From the NCBI GenBank assembly GCA_963573385.1, contig CAUYLG010044539.1:78552-142551 (forward strand): a stretch of 64,000 bases of DNA, in the 5' to 3' direction. Source of the stretch: Cacajao melanocephalus (lineage: Eukaryota > Chordata > Mammalia > Primates > Pitheciidae). The notes below the pieces were generated by a model. The model did no database searches and had not been told where the DNA came from. It worked only from the letters and a program-made list of their open reading frames with translations. The translations under genes and the position numbers were made by a program. Shown here piece after piece: positions 1-17,124 of this stretch (within the stretch, counting starts at the first letter, position 1; every line of letters begins with the position of its first letter).

Positions 1-27
1 TCTAATACACTGACTTTAAAGAACTCA

Positions 28-252
<225 letters not shown>

Positions 253-305
253 CTAGACAACAAAAGAGAAGACATATTTTTATTTATATAATTATCTATT
301 CCCCA

Positions 306-468
306 GCAGGGTGTGTGGTAGTGTGCACCTGTAGTTCCAGCTACATGGAAGGCTGAGACAGGAGAATATTTTGACCCCAGGAGTTGGAGGCTGTAGTGCA
401 TTATGGTCATGCCTGTGAATAGCAACTGCACTCTAGCCTAGGCAACATAGCGAGACTTCATCTCTTAA
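306..468 (+). mobile_element. Old Alu-type fragment (5' truncated)
   Basis: It has degenerate right-arm Alu text (GTTCCAGCTACATGGAAGGC, then CAGGAGTTGGAGGCTGTAG) and a CTCTTAAAATAA end, with many changes from consensus. It lies in KPNA3 intron 14, antisense to the gene. The type is AluJ-like or an FLAM/FRAM monomer. Confidence 0.7.
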
Positions 469-565
469 AATAATAGTTATCTTTTCCCCCAGAAGAACAC
501 AAAACAAAGCTTAAAAACAGTCAGCAACTACTAAACATCAGAGAGTAGAGTGCTTTCCAATATTA

Positions 566-872
<307 letters not shown>

Positions 873-1499
873 CTATAATTGAACAAAATATAGGGCACCT
901 TTATTTGAAAAATAATACCTTTAATGCCTTTCCATTTTAATATATTTTATGTAGATGATAACAAAATCACCTAAATTATGTTAAAGAGACTGAATCTAAA
1001 ACATTATCAGGTTTACAAAATCTCTCATTTTAAACAAGTTGTAGGGAAATTTCCATCAATTATATTTGGGCCCCAATAACCTGGCATTTATTAATCAATA
1101 TACAGGCCTACTATAAGCTAGGCATTATTCTAGGCAATGGTGATACAAAAATGAACGAAACAGACCACCGAAATCTTTACTCATGGAGCTTATATTTCTG
1201 TGCATTAGCTTCCTCTAAAAGATAGAAATAAATATGCAACTGAATTTCTAAAACTACTTAAAAACTACTTCTAATAAAGGTAAATTTTTTAATTTTAAAA
1301 ACATTTACACACAAGATGTAGTCATTCCAGTATTCCACAGAAATTAACCATCTAACTAGTCAAGAATGGGTCTATATAACATAAATATTCTAAAACTACA
1401 GAATTCATAAGTTATAAACAAACACGTTTAGTGAGCTGTTTACAGGTTAGTATCACATGTGTATCTTCTCTTCCACAACTGAATTTATTTTGCAACCCA

Positions 1500-1605
1500 A
1501 CCATGGTAAGATGTTAATAACTGGTGAATCTGTGTTTAGGGTACATGAGTGTTCACTATACTATCCTTGCACATTTCCTGTAGATTTAAAAAGTTTCAAA
1601 CAAAA
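1500..1605 (+). mobile_element. L1M 3' end fragment
   Basis: It resembles the tail of old L1 3'UTRs: ATGGTAAGATGTTAATAAC, then GTGTTCACTATACTATCC and TTTCCTGTAGATTTAAAAAG. It is short and divergent, so the family assignment is tentative. Confidence 0.4.
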
Positions 1606-2164
1606 ATGCTGAGGGAAGAAAATAAGTTGGTAACTTCTACTTCCAGGGTCCCACGATGGTCTCAAGATCCACGAAACAAATTTTCAAGGCAAAAAATTTT
1701 TGAAGTAACTAATTGCTTGCTGAAGCTAAGAAAGCATTTCTATGAACCTTTCTTCTACCCCACGATACCCTCACTTAAAAGCATATTGCATCCCAGGCCA
1801 GAACCTTTCTCTGCTGACTTCTGCCCAGCTTCCTCACTTCTCAGTTGTTTCCAATTATAGAATATATTCATTTAGCTAAAAAAAAAAAAAAAAAATCACC
1901 TATATTGTTAAAAAATTTCTATAGTAAAAATAACTGGCCCAGAGTCTGAAAGTCTTTGGCTTCTTTCTCTTCACTGGAACAAATGTATCCATAAAATGTG
2001 ATTTTTGACAACGTATTTTTCTGTAAGAACCCAACAGTCAAATTATAGTCAAGCAACTATATAAACATAGTTAAGACGAAGAAGAAGAAATGATCAGTTC
2101 TGCTGGGTTTGGTTGATGGTAGTATTTTAGGCAGATAAAACTTCAGTAAACTAAATGTAAATTT

Positions 2165-2660
2165 AAACCACAAGACACCACTTCACATCTACTAGGATGT
2201 CACTAATAATTTTTTTAAATAGAAAATAGTAAGTATTGGCTAGGATGTAGAGAAATTAGAATTCTTATAACATTGCTGGTGGGAACGTAAAACAGTGTAG
2301 CTACTATGGAAAACATTTTGGTGGTTTCTCAAAAAGCTAAACCCAGAATTACCATATGATCAAGCAATTCTACTCTCAGTTATATATCCAAAGAAATTGA
2401 AAGCAGAACTCAAATAGGTATTTGTATGCCATTGTTCATTGCAGCATTATTCATAATAGTGAAAAGGTGGAAACAACCCAAGTGTCCATCAACAGAAGAA
2501 TGGATAAACAGTATGTGGTGTATACATACAATGGAATATTCATTCGGCCATAGAAAGAACGAAGTTCTGACACATGCTGCAAAATGGATGAACCTTGAAA
2601 ACATGCTAGATGAAATAAGCCATAAAGACTTATTACATACTAATAAGTACATATTACACA
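2165..2660 (+). mobile_element. L1M ORF2 C-terminus / 3'UTR fragment
   Basis: It carries the typical L1 run CATTGCTGGTGGGAACGTAA, CATTCATTGCAGCATTATTC-like text, AAACAACCCAAGTGTCCATC and ATACAATGGAATATTCATTC. It is an old, 5'-truncated copy and lies antisense to KPNA3 in intron 12. Its 3' part is shared with the second copy near 6046. Confidence 0.8.
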
Positions 2661-2765
2661 ATTAATAATAAACTTGTCTATCAAGCTTGAAATCTTAAAG
2701 GGTAATTTTTTATGATCCTTGAATTTAGGTACTTTGTCTTTGGGTCCAATCTAATTTTGCTGGGA
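2551..2765 (+). repeat. Local duplication, copy 1
   Basis: It is nearly identical to 6046-6265 in the same orientation. The last ~58 bp (TTTTTTATGATCCTTGAATT through TAATTTTGC) differ at only a base or two. The match continues beyond recognisable L1 text, which suggests a local duplication rather than two independent L1 insertions. Confidence 0.75.
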
Positions 2766-3062
2766 GATCAAATTATGATCTGTTTTAAAAAAATACCAGC
2801 CCATTCGAATGGCAGATTTTGTCTGCACTTTCACCTAGCGGCTACTAACTTAATGATTGCTGCTATGCTCAGTCTATTTAAATAAAAACATAGGTAGTCT
2901 AAAACTGTTTTTTCTCTGTGATGATTGTGGCAGCACCTACCAGAAGCAATTAACAGTTGAAACAAAACAACTGCAGAGGTGATTTAGAATAATTCTCATC
3001 TTCACTGCAGTGGTTTTTAAGAAAAACATAAACAAGTGGCAATAGAAACAAGGAGACGGTTA

Positions 3063-3248
<186 letters not shown>

Positions 3249-3522
3249 CTAGGTTGGGGATAAAATGTTTTCTACACATTTATTTGCTTATGATAAGACT
3301 GATTCTATATTTTTCATAATCCTGAGAAAGTAAAAATGCAAGGGTGAATGATTAACTTATTTCATACTTTTACAAAGCACCAAGCAGTCTGACAGCAATT
3401 CTGAATTTTAAATAGTCTCTTCTGAAAAACTGAAACTTTATGAAAAAAAAAAAGTCTGAACATTAGTTGAAAAAAGATTCAAAAATAAAAGGAAATTAAA
3501 ATTTTAGAAGTCCAATTTCTCA

Positions 3523-3903
<381 letters not shown>

Positions 3904-3904
3904 T

Positions 3905-4230
3905 TAACAGATCTATCAAGTGCCTACCCCTAATTAGAGTGGGAGTGAGAAAGAGGAAATGCAATTAGGAGGCTATTGCAATTATCTGGGAGAAAGATAA
4001 TGAGTCTTAAACTAAATCAGTGGTTCTAGATAGATAAAGAGAGACAGATTTGAAGCTATGTAAGAATAACTGAAATGATTTTGTAATGGGAATTGTAAGG
4101 AGGAATCAAAATTTGCAGCTTAAGCCATGCTGTTCACTGAAAGCAGACAAGAAGAGCAGGTTTGGTGGAAATAATCATTTCCTTTCTGTCTAGTTTATCA
4201 TGGAAAGCTTTAAGGAGTTCTTAGGTGATA
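3905..4230. mobile_element. Possible L2-derived segment
   Basis: The stretch with GGAGGCTATTGCAATTATCT and the following GAGACAGATTTGAAGCTATG-type text looks like decayed L2 sequence. Divergence is high and the call is weak. Confidence 0.35.
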
Positions 4231-4417
4231 CGTATAAAGGGTCAAGAACAATTGGCTATACAGGTCGGGAACTCAGCAAAGAATCTGGGTGAGATAAAGA
4301 TTTGGAAATCAACAAAATCAGGCTCAGGGGATTAGCAGAAGAAATCGAAGATAAGCACTTATAACAGAGTTAAAGCCTAGTTGTACAAGTTAACTGGTTC
4401 TAACAAACACAATTCTA

Positions 4418-4579
<162 letters not shown>

Positions 4580-5407
4580 CTACAGGAAACACAAAAAGAA
4601 AAAGCAGTTTACATATTTGTTTGAATGCTTTAAATGTATAACACACCTCGGGAGTAGTGACAGAAAAAGTAATCAAATTTCACGTTTTAGCTTAGTGGCA
4701 AAAATATGTGCTTAACTGACTAATCTATTAAGTAACAAGTACCTTCTCTTTCTCTCAATGCCTACCTCTGATCATTCTGCACAAAAAATGAGACACAGAA
4801 GTCCGGGAAAACTTCCATCCCAGCTTCCGCATTTATGTATCAGCTAGATGAATTTAAAAACAGGCAGAAAAGTAATCCTCCCTGCCCTCACAAATTAGCT
4901 AGCTGATAATCACACAGAAAAACACTATATAAGGATGAGGCCAATACACCATGCTGTTTCAAGTTCAGAAGAGAACAGAAAGGTCATCTACCTACTCTAC
5001 TGGTTTTCCAACATTAGCAATACAATTTTTCAGACTACTAAAGTAAACTAATAAAAGAAATGGCTTGGCACTTTAACTTCATCTGGGGAAAAAATTGTTT
5101 GAAAATCTCCTGAAATGTGTCCCCAACTGAAAAGCCTGGAGTATAAGCCATGCCCTATCCCCATCCTAACTTTGCAAATACATAAAAGAAAACAGGCTCA
5201 GAGATCTGGTGATTCATTCAAGTCAAAGATTTTGTATGTGGCTTTGCTTGGTGTTGTCACAGAAGAATATAAGCACTGGTTGTAGCGTATGTGAAATCAA
5301 GACGTTTCCTATTAGGTCACATCTTTTTGCCCTAAAAAAATAGCAGGCACATGAATTCACATGCCCTTTAAAAAAGCATATAAATGAATAAGAATAAAAT
5401 AAAACAG

Positions 5408-5710
5408 GGCCAGGTGCGGTGGCTCATGCCTATAATCCTAGCACTTTGGGAGTCCGAGGCGGGAGGATCACCTGAGGTCAGGAGTTCCAGATCAGCCTGA
5501 CCAACAGGGAAAAACCTTGTCTCTACTACAAATACAAAAAAAATTAGCTGGGTGTGGTAGCACATGCCTGTAATCCCAGCTACTCAGGAGGCTGAAGCCA
5601 GAAAATCGCTTGAACCCGCGAGGCAGAGGTTGCAGTGAGCCAAGATCGCGCCATTGCACTCGAGTCTAGGTGACAAGAGCAAAACTCTGTCTCAAAAAAT
5701 AAAATAAAAC
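5408..5710 (+). mobile_element. Alu element, full length (AluS-like)
   Basis: It starts GGCCAGGTGCGGTGGCTC and ends in CTCAAAAAATAAAATAAAAC. Both arms are present. Antisense to KPNA3. Confidence 0.95.
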
Positions 5711-6045
5711 CACACATATAACCCACACCCCTTTAGCATTACTAAGAGTCAGAGAACACTAAGAATTTCCATTACCTGTAGGAGGAGAAAAAATTAAATT
5801 CTAGCTTTTGTCTGGACATCTTGCCTCAAGATTTTGTATAAAAGAGACCAGAGAAGGGGAGAGGGCAGTCCACTTATATGGCCTGCAAAGCCTAAAATAT
5901 TCTCTGAAACTTTACAGAAAATTTTGCTGATCCCTTAACTAAAGCATAAGCTTCATTCAACAGATGACTAGGGAAACTTCAGCAACAGGACTGATAAACG
6001 AGCGTTTAATATATTTAATTGTACATCAAGGACAAACACAGCAAA

Positions 6046-6265
6046 AGAAAGAACAAAGTTCTGACACACGATGCAAAATGGATAAAACCCTGAAAACATG
6101 CTACATGAAATAAGCCATACATAAATATGTATTATATACTAATAAGTATATATTACACGATTAATAATAAACTTGTGTATCAAGTTTGAAATCCTAAAGA
6201 ATAATTTTTTATGATCCTTGAATTTAGGTACTTTGTCTTTGGGTCCAATCTAATTTTGCCGGGAA
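6046..6265 (+). repeat. Local duplication, copy 2
   Basis: Partner of 2551-2765, about 3.3 kb away across exons 11 and 12. The left part differs by scattered substitutions and a small indel (ACACGATGC vs ACATGCTGC); the right part is almost unchanged. The flanks diverge abruptly on both sides. Confidence 0.75.
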
Positions 6266-6479
6266 ACTACCAAATCTTCAAAGATCAGATAGATTTGATG
6301 CTATATAAGTCGTTCCAGAGTACAGAAAATGAAGGAAGCATAACATTAACAGCTAAACTTTAATAAAACAATAAAAGTATAAATTAATACCTAACAAATT
6401 ATGATTATAGTGCCATTATTTATACTATAATTAAAATATTAATATTCATAATGTAAATTATTGCCTAAAAGAACAAAAG

Positions 6480-7930
6480 CTAAACTGCAAACCAGTATCA
6501 CTTATGTGAATGTAAAAATCTGAAATATTATTAAACAGAATCACATACTATAATGAAAAACTAATATATAATGATCAAGTGAGATTATTCAAATGGAAGG
6601 ATAGTTCAATTTTAAAATCATTAATATAAGTTTTATTAATAATTTTAAGGAGAAAAATAATAGAATTTTCTCCATATCACCCTGAAAAACTCATCACATC
6701 ATTTTTTGAGTGTTCTTGATAAAAAAAAAAACAAAAAAGGAATTTATAGATATTTCTCTAAATAAAATATCTATAGATCAGACAAAATGTAGATACAATT
6801 AAAAAAAGAGAGATGAATTTGACTATAAACAAAAAGTTCACCTGGCAAAACATCACAGTCAAAGACAAAAGACAAACTAGGGAAGTATTTAAAATATGGA
6901 AGAGCTAATATACTTAACATATAAAGAACTCTTGCTGGGTGCAGTGGCTCACACCTGTAATCCCAGCACTTCGGGAGGCCGAGGCAGGCGGATCACCTGA
7001 GGTCAGGAGTTCGAGACCAGCCTGGCCAACATGGTGAAACCCCCTCTCTACCAAAAATACAAAAATTAGCCGGGCATGGTGGCGGGTGCCTGTAATCCCA
7101 GCTACTCAGGAGGCTGAGACAGGAGAATAGCTTGAAAATGGGAGGTGGAGGTTGCAGTAAGCTGAGATCATGTCACTGCACTCCAGCCTGGGCGACAGAG
7201 CAAGACTCCATCTCAAAAAAGACAAAAAAAAAAAAACAAAACCAAAAAAACAACAGCTCTTAAAATCTAAGAAAAAAACTAAAAATACTACAGAAAAACA
7301 GACAGTAAGTACGACCAGTCTGTTCACAAAGACAGAAATTAAAATGGCCCTTAAACAAACGAAATAATGTTCAACTTGATTCATAAAAAGTAAAATGCAA
7401 ATTAAAACAGATACTATTTCTCAACTATCAGATGAGCAAAAATTTTAAATGTGACAACATACTCTATTGGCAAGGGTATTGAGAAAGTCACTTTCATTTT
7501 TGAATGCATACCGTAAGCCATGCATCACTGCATACGTAACAGATAAAGGAGTCAAAAAATGCCATTTAAAACTATCAAAACAGTAAAAAAGAAAAGATGT
7601 AAGAATAAAGGTAACCACTAGAACAAGAATACAAAAATTCCTAAATACCAAGGCAAAATGGCACAATCCTTAAGCAGAGAGTTTGGCAGTATGCAACAAA
7701 ATTACAAATGCATTCTCTCTTTGACCCCGCAATCCCGCTTCAAAGAATACGCCCTAAAGATATACCTCCAATAATATGAAAACACACAATGGTCACTGAT
7801 ATAATACTTTTACATTTGCAAAATTCAGGAAATAGCCTAAATGCCTAACCTTAACAGTGTGTTTAAATAAACTATGTGCACAAAACAGAATCCTGTGCAA
7901 AACTACATGATTCCCTAAGATGTTACTCCA
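6480..7930 (+). mobile_element. L1M ORF2 to 3' end, interrupted by an Alu
   Basis: The left part matches decayed L1 ORF2 (TAATGATCAAGTGAGATTAT, GGAGAAAAATAATAGAA). The right part matches the L1 region near the ORF2 end (GTAAAATGCAAATTAAAACA, CTTTGACCCCGCAATCCCGC, GATATACCTCCAATAATATG). The Alu at 6934-7253 splits it, and the L1 text resumes directly (AAAGAACTCTT... then ...CTCTTAAAATCTAAG). Confidence 0.7.
6934..7253 (+). mobile_element. Alu element nested in L1M
   Basis: Starts GCTGGGTGCAGTGGCTCAC and ends in a complex A/C-rich tail. Flanking AAAGAACTCTT and ACAGCTCTT look like a partly decayed target-site duplication inside the older L1. Confidence 0.93.
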
Positions 7931-8104
7931 TTACATGGTCTCTACCATTAGCAGGAAGTCATTTTTTCCTAAGATAATAATGAAGTTGTAGACTGAGATT
8001 AATTAATGGTTTTCAGTGGGGTCTCCATGACAATATCTCAAAGGCTAGGAGAAAGTAAGCTACCGCTGGGTCTTAGGCACCCTGAAACTGCAGACATTTG
8101 CAGT

Positions 8105-8250
8105 CTTTAATTTTTTATTTTTAGAGATGGGGTCCCAGTGTGTTGCCTAGGCTGGACTTGAACTCCTGGGCTCAAGTAATTTTCTTGCCTCAGTCTTCTC
8201 AGCAGCTGGGACTACAGATATACTGCCTGGCTTAATTTTGTTTTTAAATA
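8105..8250 (-). mobile_element. Old Alu left-monomer-type fragment
   Basis: Antisense monomer text: TTTTTAGAGATGGGGTCCCA, GGCTGGACTTGAACTCCTGG and AGCAGCTGGGACTACAG. Only one monomer is present, so FLAM or AluJ-derived. Same strand as KPNA3. Confidence 0.75.
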
Positions 8251-8763
8251 TATTGGGCCTTCATAGAAATTTTTACTTTAAAAAAAAAAAACACGTTTTA
8301 ATTTGAAATCCACAGCACACGATTACTGGGCCATTCCAGCTTCTTCTAAATTTGCTTTCCTTATCTCCATCATCAGGCTAATGCTGCTCAATGTCTTTGA
8401 TGCTTGTAATTTTACCTGTTGCTGTCTTTTCCCACCTGAGCTGCTTCTGCTATTTTATACTTTCTTCTGCTACTATTCTTTTTTCTTTGTTTTCCCTATT
8501 TCTTGATTTCTATGCTAAAGTTCCTGGCTTTTATGGCCACTAATAGTCAATGAGAATGCTCTTTTCCTTCTAGTCAATAATCTGACTAAAATCATGTGCC
8601 AACAAGGTCTTTGGTAATCGGGGTCTACTTTGTGTCTGCTTTTCACTGCTAGAAAGCTTTAGAACATGTAACCGCAGCAATATTTCAGACTCGAAGACTG
8701 CTAGAAAACTGCTTTCTAGACACATGCACACACATCTGTTCTAGACTGATAACTCTATAGGGT
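8251..8763. other. Intron 10 stretch without recognised features
   Basis: After the Alu monomer comes an A13 run near 8280, then AT- and T-rich sequence. I recognise no gene or repeat here. Confidence 0.4.
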
Positions 8764-9070
8764 CCTTTTTTTGGGGTGGTGGGCGGGGGGAGACGGAGTC
8801 TTGCTCTGTCGCACAGGCCAGAGTGCAGTGGCACAAACTCGGCTTACTGCAACCTCCGCCTCCCAGGTTCAAGGGATTCTCCTGCCTCAGCCTCTGAGTA
8901 GCTGGGAGTACAGGTGCACACCGTCATACCCACTTAATTTTTTGTATTTTAGTAGAGATGGGGATTTCAGCACATTGCCCAGGCTGGTCTAGAACTCCTG
9001 AGCTCAGGCAATCTGCCCACCTTGGCCTCCCAAAGTGCTGGGATTACAGGCGTGAGCCAACATGCCGGGC
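8764..9070 (-). mobile_element. Alu element, full length
   Basis: Reverse Alu: GAGACGGAGTCTTGCTCTG to GCGTGAGCCAACATGCCGGGC. The tail region is interrupted by GGGGTGGTGGGCGGGGGG in place of pure T. Confidence 0.94.
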
Positions 9071-9389
9071 CTGTAGGGTTAATGTTTTAAACTAACAATT
9101 TTGAAAACTTGTATTATGTGAGCCAAACGAAAATCTTGAGCAATCAAAAGTCTTAAAATAAGTATATGCGCAACTATGCAAGCTTCAGTGATTATTGTCA
9201 CCTCCAGTAAATATGCTAACGAATTATGTCCTATTAGGCAACATTACTGGAAACTACTATTAATAAGTACAGTACTTCCTAGAAGAGTAGATGTCTACAG
9301 AAAGTCCATGGAGTGTTAACTTTGCATAGGCTTCAAAGAGATAATTTGAGGTGAACTAAGTTACAATTATATAATTATATAATTACACT

Positions 9390-9960
9390 TAGTCCAGTAA
9401 ACTTGGTGGGCACAGAGTGCTCAAATCCTGCAGATTCCAAGGAACTGCCAGATAATGTGTGAACCCTCAGAATATACTGCCTGATAATAATACCTGTGAA
9501 TACCTGACACCTTGGCAGCACCCAGTATAATTTAAAATGGCAAACACCTCTTTTTGATTTCCTATGCCCTGGGCCATGCTGTATCAATTTGACCCCTGAG
9601 AAGACCATCTAAGGTCAGTCATGTGAGCAGTTCATGCTATGTGACTGATCCTCCACAAAACCTGTACAAAGTTCAGGAGCTCACCTGGTTGACAATACCC
9701 TATATATGTTGTCAAACATTACTGCTGGGAGAATTAAGTGCTGTCCATACAACTCCACTGGGAGAGGACACCTAGAAGCTTGCACTTGGTTTCTCCTGAA
9801 CTCCACCCTAACTGCCTCTAGTCTTTGTTGATTTTAATCTGTATCCTTTTGCTGTAATGACATGAATACAACAGCTTTTCTGAATTCTGTGAGACTTAGC
9901 AAATAATCAAACCCAACGGTGGTCTTAGGGACTCTTGTCACCATCTGCTACCAACAATCA
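9390..9960. mobile_element. Probable old LTR (ERVL/MaLR type, family uncertain)
   Basis: It ends with text like many mammalian ERVL-type LTRs: TTTTAATCTGTATCCTTTTG, CTGTAATGACATGAATAC, then GAATTCTGTGAGACTTAGC and a GGGACTC end. No internal retroviral sequence flanks it, so it would be a solo LTR. Family and exact borders are unsure. Confidence 0.4.
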
Positions 9961-10336
9961 AATGTCAGCACATAATCAATCTGCTATAACAGATTAATTT
10001 CATTTGTACTACCAGTAAAATAAGCTAGACTTGTATCAGCTTGATAATCAAAATTGTCTATGCATTGCAAGTCATTGATGAACAACTTCAAAAAGGGCTA
10101 GAAAATCAAATGCTACAGAATGATTGCAACTAGAAATTAATTTTAAGCAGCACAACAACTAGAAAACCATGAACACAAACTGACCTAATCAGCCCAGATT
10201 TCTCCTCTAGTCCTCTGGGTCAATATTTACTTTTGCTTCTAATGTCACACAGGCATATGAAAGTCCAAAACCCAGCTAACTGTCTCCAGAATTATTCTCC
10301 AACATGCCAATCCAGCTTCTCCAGCTTTCTCACTAG

Positions 10337-10658
<322 letters not shown>

Positions 10659-10689
10659 GCTCAAACATTCTTAAATCATTCCTGTTGCT

Positions 10690-11140
10690 TTATATCTCTC
10701 CCTGCTGCTATTCTTATTTTCTGCTGTCTCCTACCCTAAAACACAAGTTAGAAAGCTAGGTATTATCCTTGACTCTTTTCTATCACTACCCACAGCAAAC
10801 TCAGCAAATTTATCATCTAAGCATTTCTCAAGCCTCCCCTTGCCTTTTCATTCCTTATGCTTCAGCTCTAGTATTGGTCCTAATTTTCTCTCATCCCTAC
10901 CACAAAACCACCACCAAACTGCCTTCCCAACTCCAGTCTCCTATAAAATCTACACTTCGTCCAATTAGTTTGAGCTATCAATCCAAAATAAAAATTTGAC
11001 CATTTATTCTTTGGCTCCTTATCTGCTACGTAAAAAGGATATGTAAGTCTTAATGTGGTATAATCTATTAAATTTCTGCCTTATTTTTTCACTGCTCTTT
11101 GTTCTATAGTTTATGCTTCTATCATACTACTTTTCTTTTC
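10690..11140. mobile_element. Probable L2-derived segment
   Basis: TTAGAAAGCTAGGTATTATC, then CTTGACTCTTTTCTATCAC and TCTCCTATAAAATCTACAC, resembles the decayed L2 text often seen as VTLAS/LDSSL-type coding remnants. No intact frame. Confidence 0.5.
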
Positions 11141-11142
11141 TT

Positions 11143-11437
11143 TCATTTATTTTTTTGACACAGCATTTCGCTCTGTTGCCCAGGCTGGAGTACAGTGGCA
11201 TGATCTCGGCTCACTGCAACCTCCACCTCCCCAACTCAAGCGATTCTCTGCCTCAGCCTTCTGAGTATCTGGGATTACAGGCACACATCATGATGCCCAG
11301 CTAATTTTTGTATTTTTAGTAGAGTCAGGGTTTTGCTATGTTGGCCAGGCTGGTCTAGAATGCCAGACCTCAAGTGATCTGCCTGCCTCAGCCTTCCAAA
11401 GTGCTAGGATTACAGGCGTGAGCCACCGTGCTCAGAC
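11143..11437 (-). mobile_element. Alu element, full length
   Basis: Reverse Alu from the TTTTTTTGACACAGCATTTCG tail side to GCGTGAGCCACCGTGCTCAGA. Both arms present. Confidence 0.94.
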
Positions 11438-12195
<758 letters not shown>

Positions 12196-12336
12196 TTAAC
12201 TCCTTGGCAAATGTATTACGTTATTATCTACCTGTATTCTCCTAAACCTCTAAGTATTCTTGAGTCCTTAATATCTTCCCCATGTTCTTTAAATGACTTT
12301 CTCTCAACCTGTCAAAATCCTACTTATCCTAGTTGT

Positions 12337-12510
12337 AAGACATGAGACAAATTACTTAAGTACCTCTGCTTCTTTTATTTTATTTATAGATGATGGAGAT
12401 AATGAAAGTACCAATCTCACAAGACTTTTGTAAGAATTAAATGGGTTAATATATTAAAAGTGCTTATAACAATGCGTGGCACATTTTAAACTCAATAAAT
12501 ACTAACCATG
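12337..12510 (+). mobile_element. MIR element
   Basis: Decayed MIR core: ACAAATTACTTAAGTACCTC, TGGAGATAATGAAAGTACC, AAGAATTAAATGGGTTAAT and CTCAATAAATACTAACC in MIR order. Confidence 0.75.
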
Positions 12511-12524
12511 AACAGTATAATCTC

Positions 12525-12665
12525 TGACTCCATCCCCACTTCCTTCTCCTTATAATGCTCATCTCAAATGTTACTTCCTCAATGAAGCTTTTTGCTTTGC
12601 CAGACAAAATTATCTGTGCTTCCATGATATAGAACACTTTGATCATTCCTTTGTTGTATTTTTTT
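12525..12665. mobile_element. L2-derived 3' segment
   Basis: CTCATCTCAAATGTTACTTC and CTCAATGAAGCTTTTTGC match the common L2 3' region. Old and divergent. Confidence 0.55.
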
Positions 12666-12779
12666 TTTCTTGTTGGCTTTCATACCATGTTTCATGTTTA
12701 TGTGTTCATGGTATGATTTTTTTTTTTTCACCGTGAGTTTGTGGATTATACTGAATATGTGATCATGGTATGAAAAAGT

Positions 12780-12960
12780 ACAGGCCTTGGACCTGGCTTC
12801 AATTCTCAGGTATGGCTCTCATTCATTGTTTGATCTTAAAAGGTTATTCAACTTTATTGGGTTTCCATTTCTGTATTGTAAAACAGGAGAATAAAACTTA
12901 CCTTACAAGGGTACTGGTAAGATACAAAGAGACTACAGAAAGAGACCAGCACCGCAATTT
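12780..12960 (+). mobile_element. MIR element
   Basis: GGACCTGGCTTCAATTCTCA, then TTGATCTTAAAAGGTTATTC, AACAGGAGAATAAAACTTACC and ACTGGTAAGATACAAAGAG follow MIR order. Confidence 0.7.
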
Positions 12961-13827
<867 letters not shown>

Positions 13828-14289
13828 TGATTCAATTTTTATGTACAAACTACATTGCCTTGTGAGAAATGTAAGCAAAAATGTATTTTCTTCGTCCCAA
13901 TGATAAATTACACACAATTCACAATTTTGCCACACATATACACATATGTATGTACATGTTACATGTATGTAAACAAAGATAAGATCACAAAAACACAAAT
14001 ATACAACAAATCAGAAAGAGACGTTAGTTAGAATAACAGAAACTCGATCAACACTAGTCACTTAAATTTATCCACTGTTTTTACTCCATGGAAAAGTAAC
14101 AATTTACTTCGTTGCATTTAGGAGAATTTTCAGATTGCCTAGATAGTATCAAACTTGCTAGAATGTAGACAGTAAATGCTTCACTAATCTGAATATAATG
14201 AAAAAATCATCTAAAAATGCCCTGCATTTAAAACTATATATTCTTCAATACTATACCCAAAAAGGTTGTAGCATGAAAAGGCAGCATGG

Positions 14290-14520
14290 TTTTGTGACAA
14301 GTACCCAAGACCCGCTGTGAAAAGACTTCAGTTTGAATATTGACTCTGACACTTACTAGCTCTTCCACTTAAGATAACTCATTTAACCTCTCTCTGAGGC
14401 TCAGTTTCTTCTTATTCTATAAAAGCGGGCGGTGGGGGTAGGGGAGGTAATATACAGCCTACCTATTCTAAGAACCAATGAAATTAAAAAAAATAAAAAG
14501 TAAGGTGCTTCATAAAGTTA
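14290..14520 (+). mobile_element. MIR element
   Basis: GAATATTGACTCTGACACTT, ACTAGCTCTTCCACTTAAG and AACCTCTCTCTGAGGCTCAG are in canonical MIR order. It carries a G-rich insertion (GGGCGGTGGGGGTAGGGGAG). Confidence 0.8.
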
Positions 14521-14794
14521 TATTGCTTTACAAATATTAATGCTTAAAAACACCACTTAATAATGATACAAATAAACTACATATGCAGTAATTTCTCAAA
14601 AGGGAGTATTTTTTGCTCACTAGCTGTTACAGATTTAAACTATGAACCTAATTTAAACTTAATCCTATTTCTGAAAACTATATATACATTGTATAAACTT
14701 GATAAGTTGATAAAATGTATGCTAACACTTATACAAAAACCCTTTCAGTCCCAACTAGAGCAAAATCCCACGTCTAAGCTGCTTCTTTACTTAC

Positions 14795-14839
14795 GTTTAT
14801 GTCCGTATGGTATATGAGAACACATAAAGCTGGCAAAAT
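14795..14839 (-). CDS. KPNA3: KPNA3 exon 10 (45 bp): ARM repeat 5, first helices
   Basis: Fifteen codons, ILPALCVLIYHTDIN (about residues 243-257), phase 0/0. The acceptor is CCCCAG and the donor GTAAGT. It is isolated: 1.65 kb from exon 9 and 10.2 kb from exon 11, so as a 45-bp exon between long introns it depends on exon definition. Its loss would be in frame but would break an ARM helix. Confidence 0.96.
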
Positions 14840-16104
<1,265 letters not shown>

Positions 16105-16476
16105 TCATCTGGACTTAAAGCAAACTCATTCAAGAACATCTGCATATAAGTATACTAGTTTTACCTGTAGCAACCACCTTTGATAGCTTTAAACCAACAA
16201 TGCAATACAGTAATAAAATTTTGAGATTGCCTTCCTTTTATATTTTTCTCTTTGAATTTTTTATGTTTACTTTTTATGAAGATAATCAATAAAAAAATAA
16301 GCATTAGAATGAACTGACATTCTTTCAACTTTTATTTCATAGGAGTCAGTAATTAAATACGGTACATTACTTTAAAAATCTCACACCTGCAATGAAATTG
16401 GTAAAGGTGTTATTTTGTCCCCTGTACATGATTTCCTGAAGTATAAACATAGGGAAAATATACCATCTGGCCTTTA

Positions 16477-16764
<288 letters not shown>

Positions 16765-16992
16765 TCACCATTAGTTAAAGGCATCAAGTGTTATTTCTCC
16801 AGATTTTGATTTGGGGAACATAAATTTAACCTACCAATGCTAACAGCAAATTGTATATCCTTTTCAAAGACTATCATCTTAACTTAGTATTTATGAGGCA
16901 AGAAGATAGTCAACCCACCTTAAATTCAGAGGAAACATAGTATGTAATGGCTATGCCAATGTAGGAAAAAAGTTAATTTAGATTCTTAACTA

Positions 16993-17124
<132 letters not shown>

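Larger units (their letters stand above)
4580..6480. other. Intron 10 of KPNA3, gene-proximal part
   Basis: Apart from the Alu at 5408-5710 and the duplication copy at 6046-6265, I see no gene, RNA or named repeat here. The sequence is AT-rich with short A runs. Confidence 0.5.

Noticed and set aside
1549..1860. 103-codon plus-strand open frame in intron 12
   Set aside because: The start lies in an L1M 3' end. The rest is not recognisable, lacks splice or promoter support and is antisense to KPNA3.
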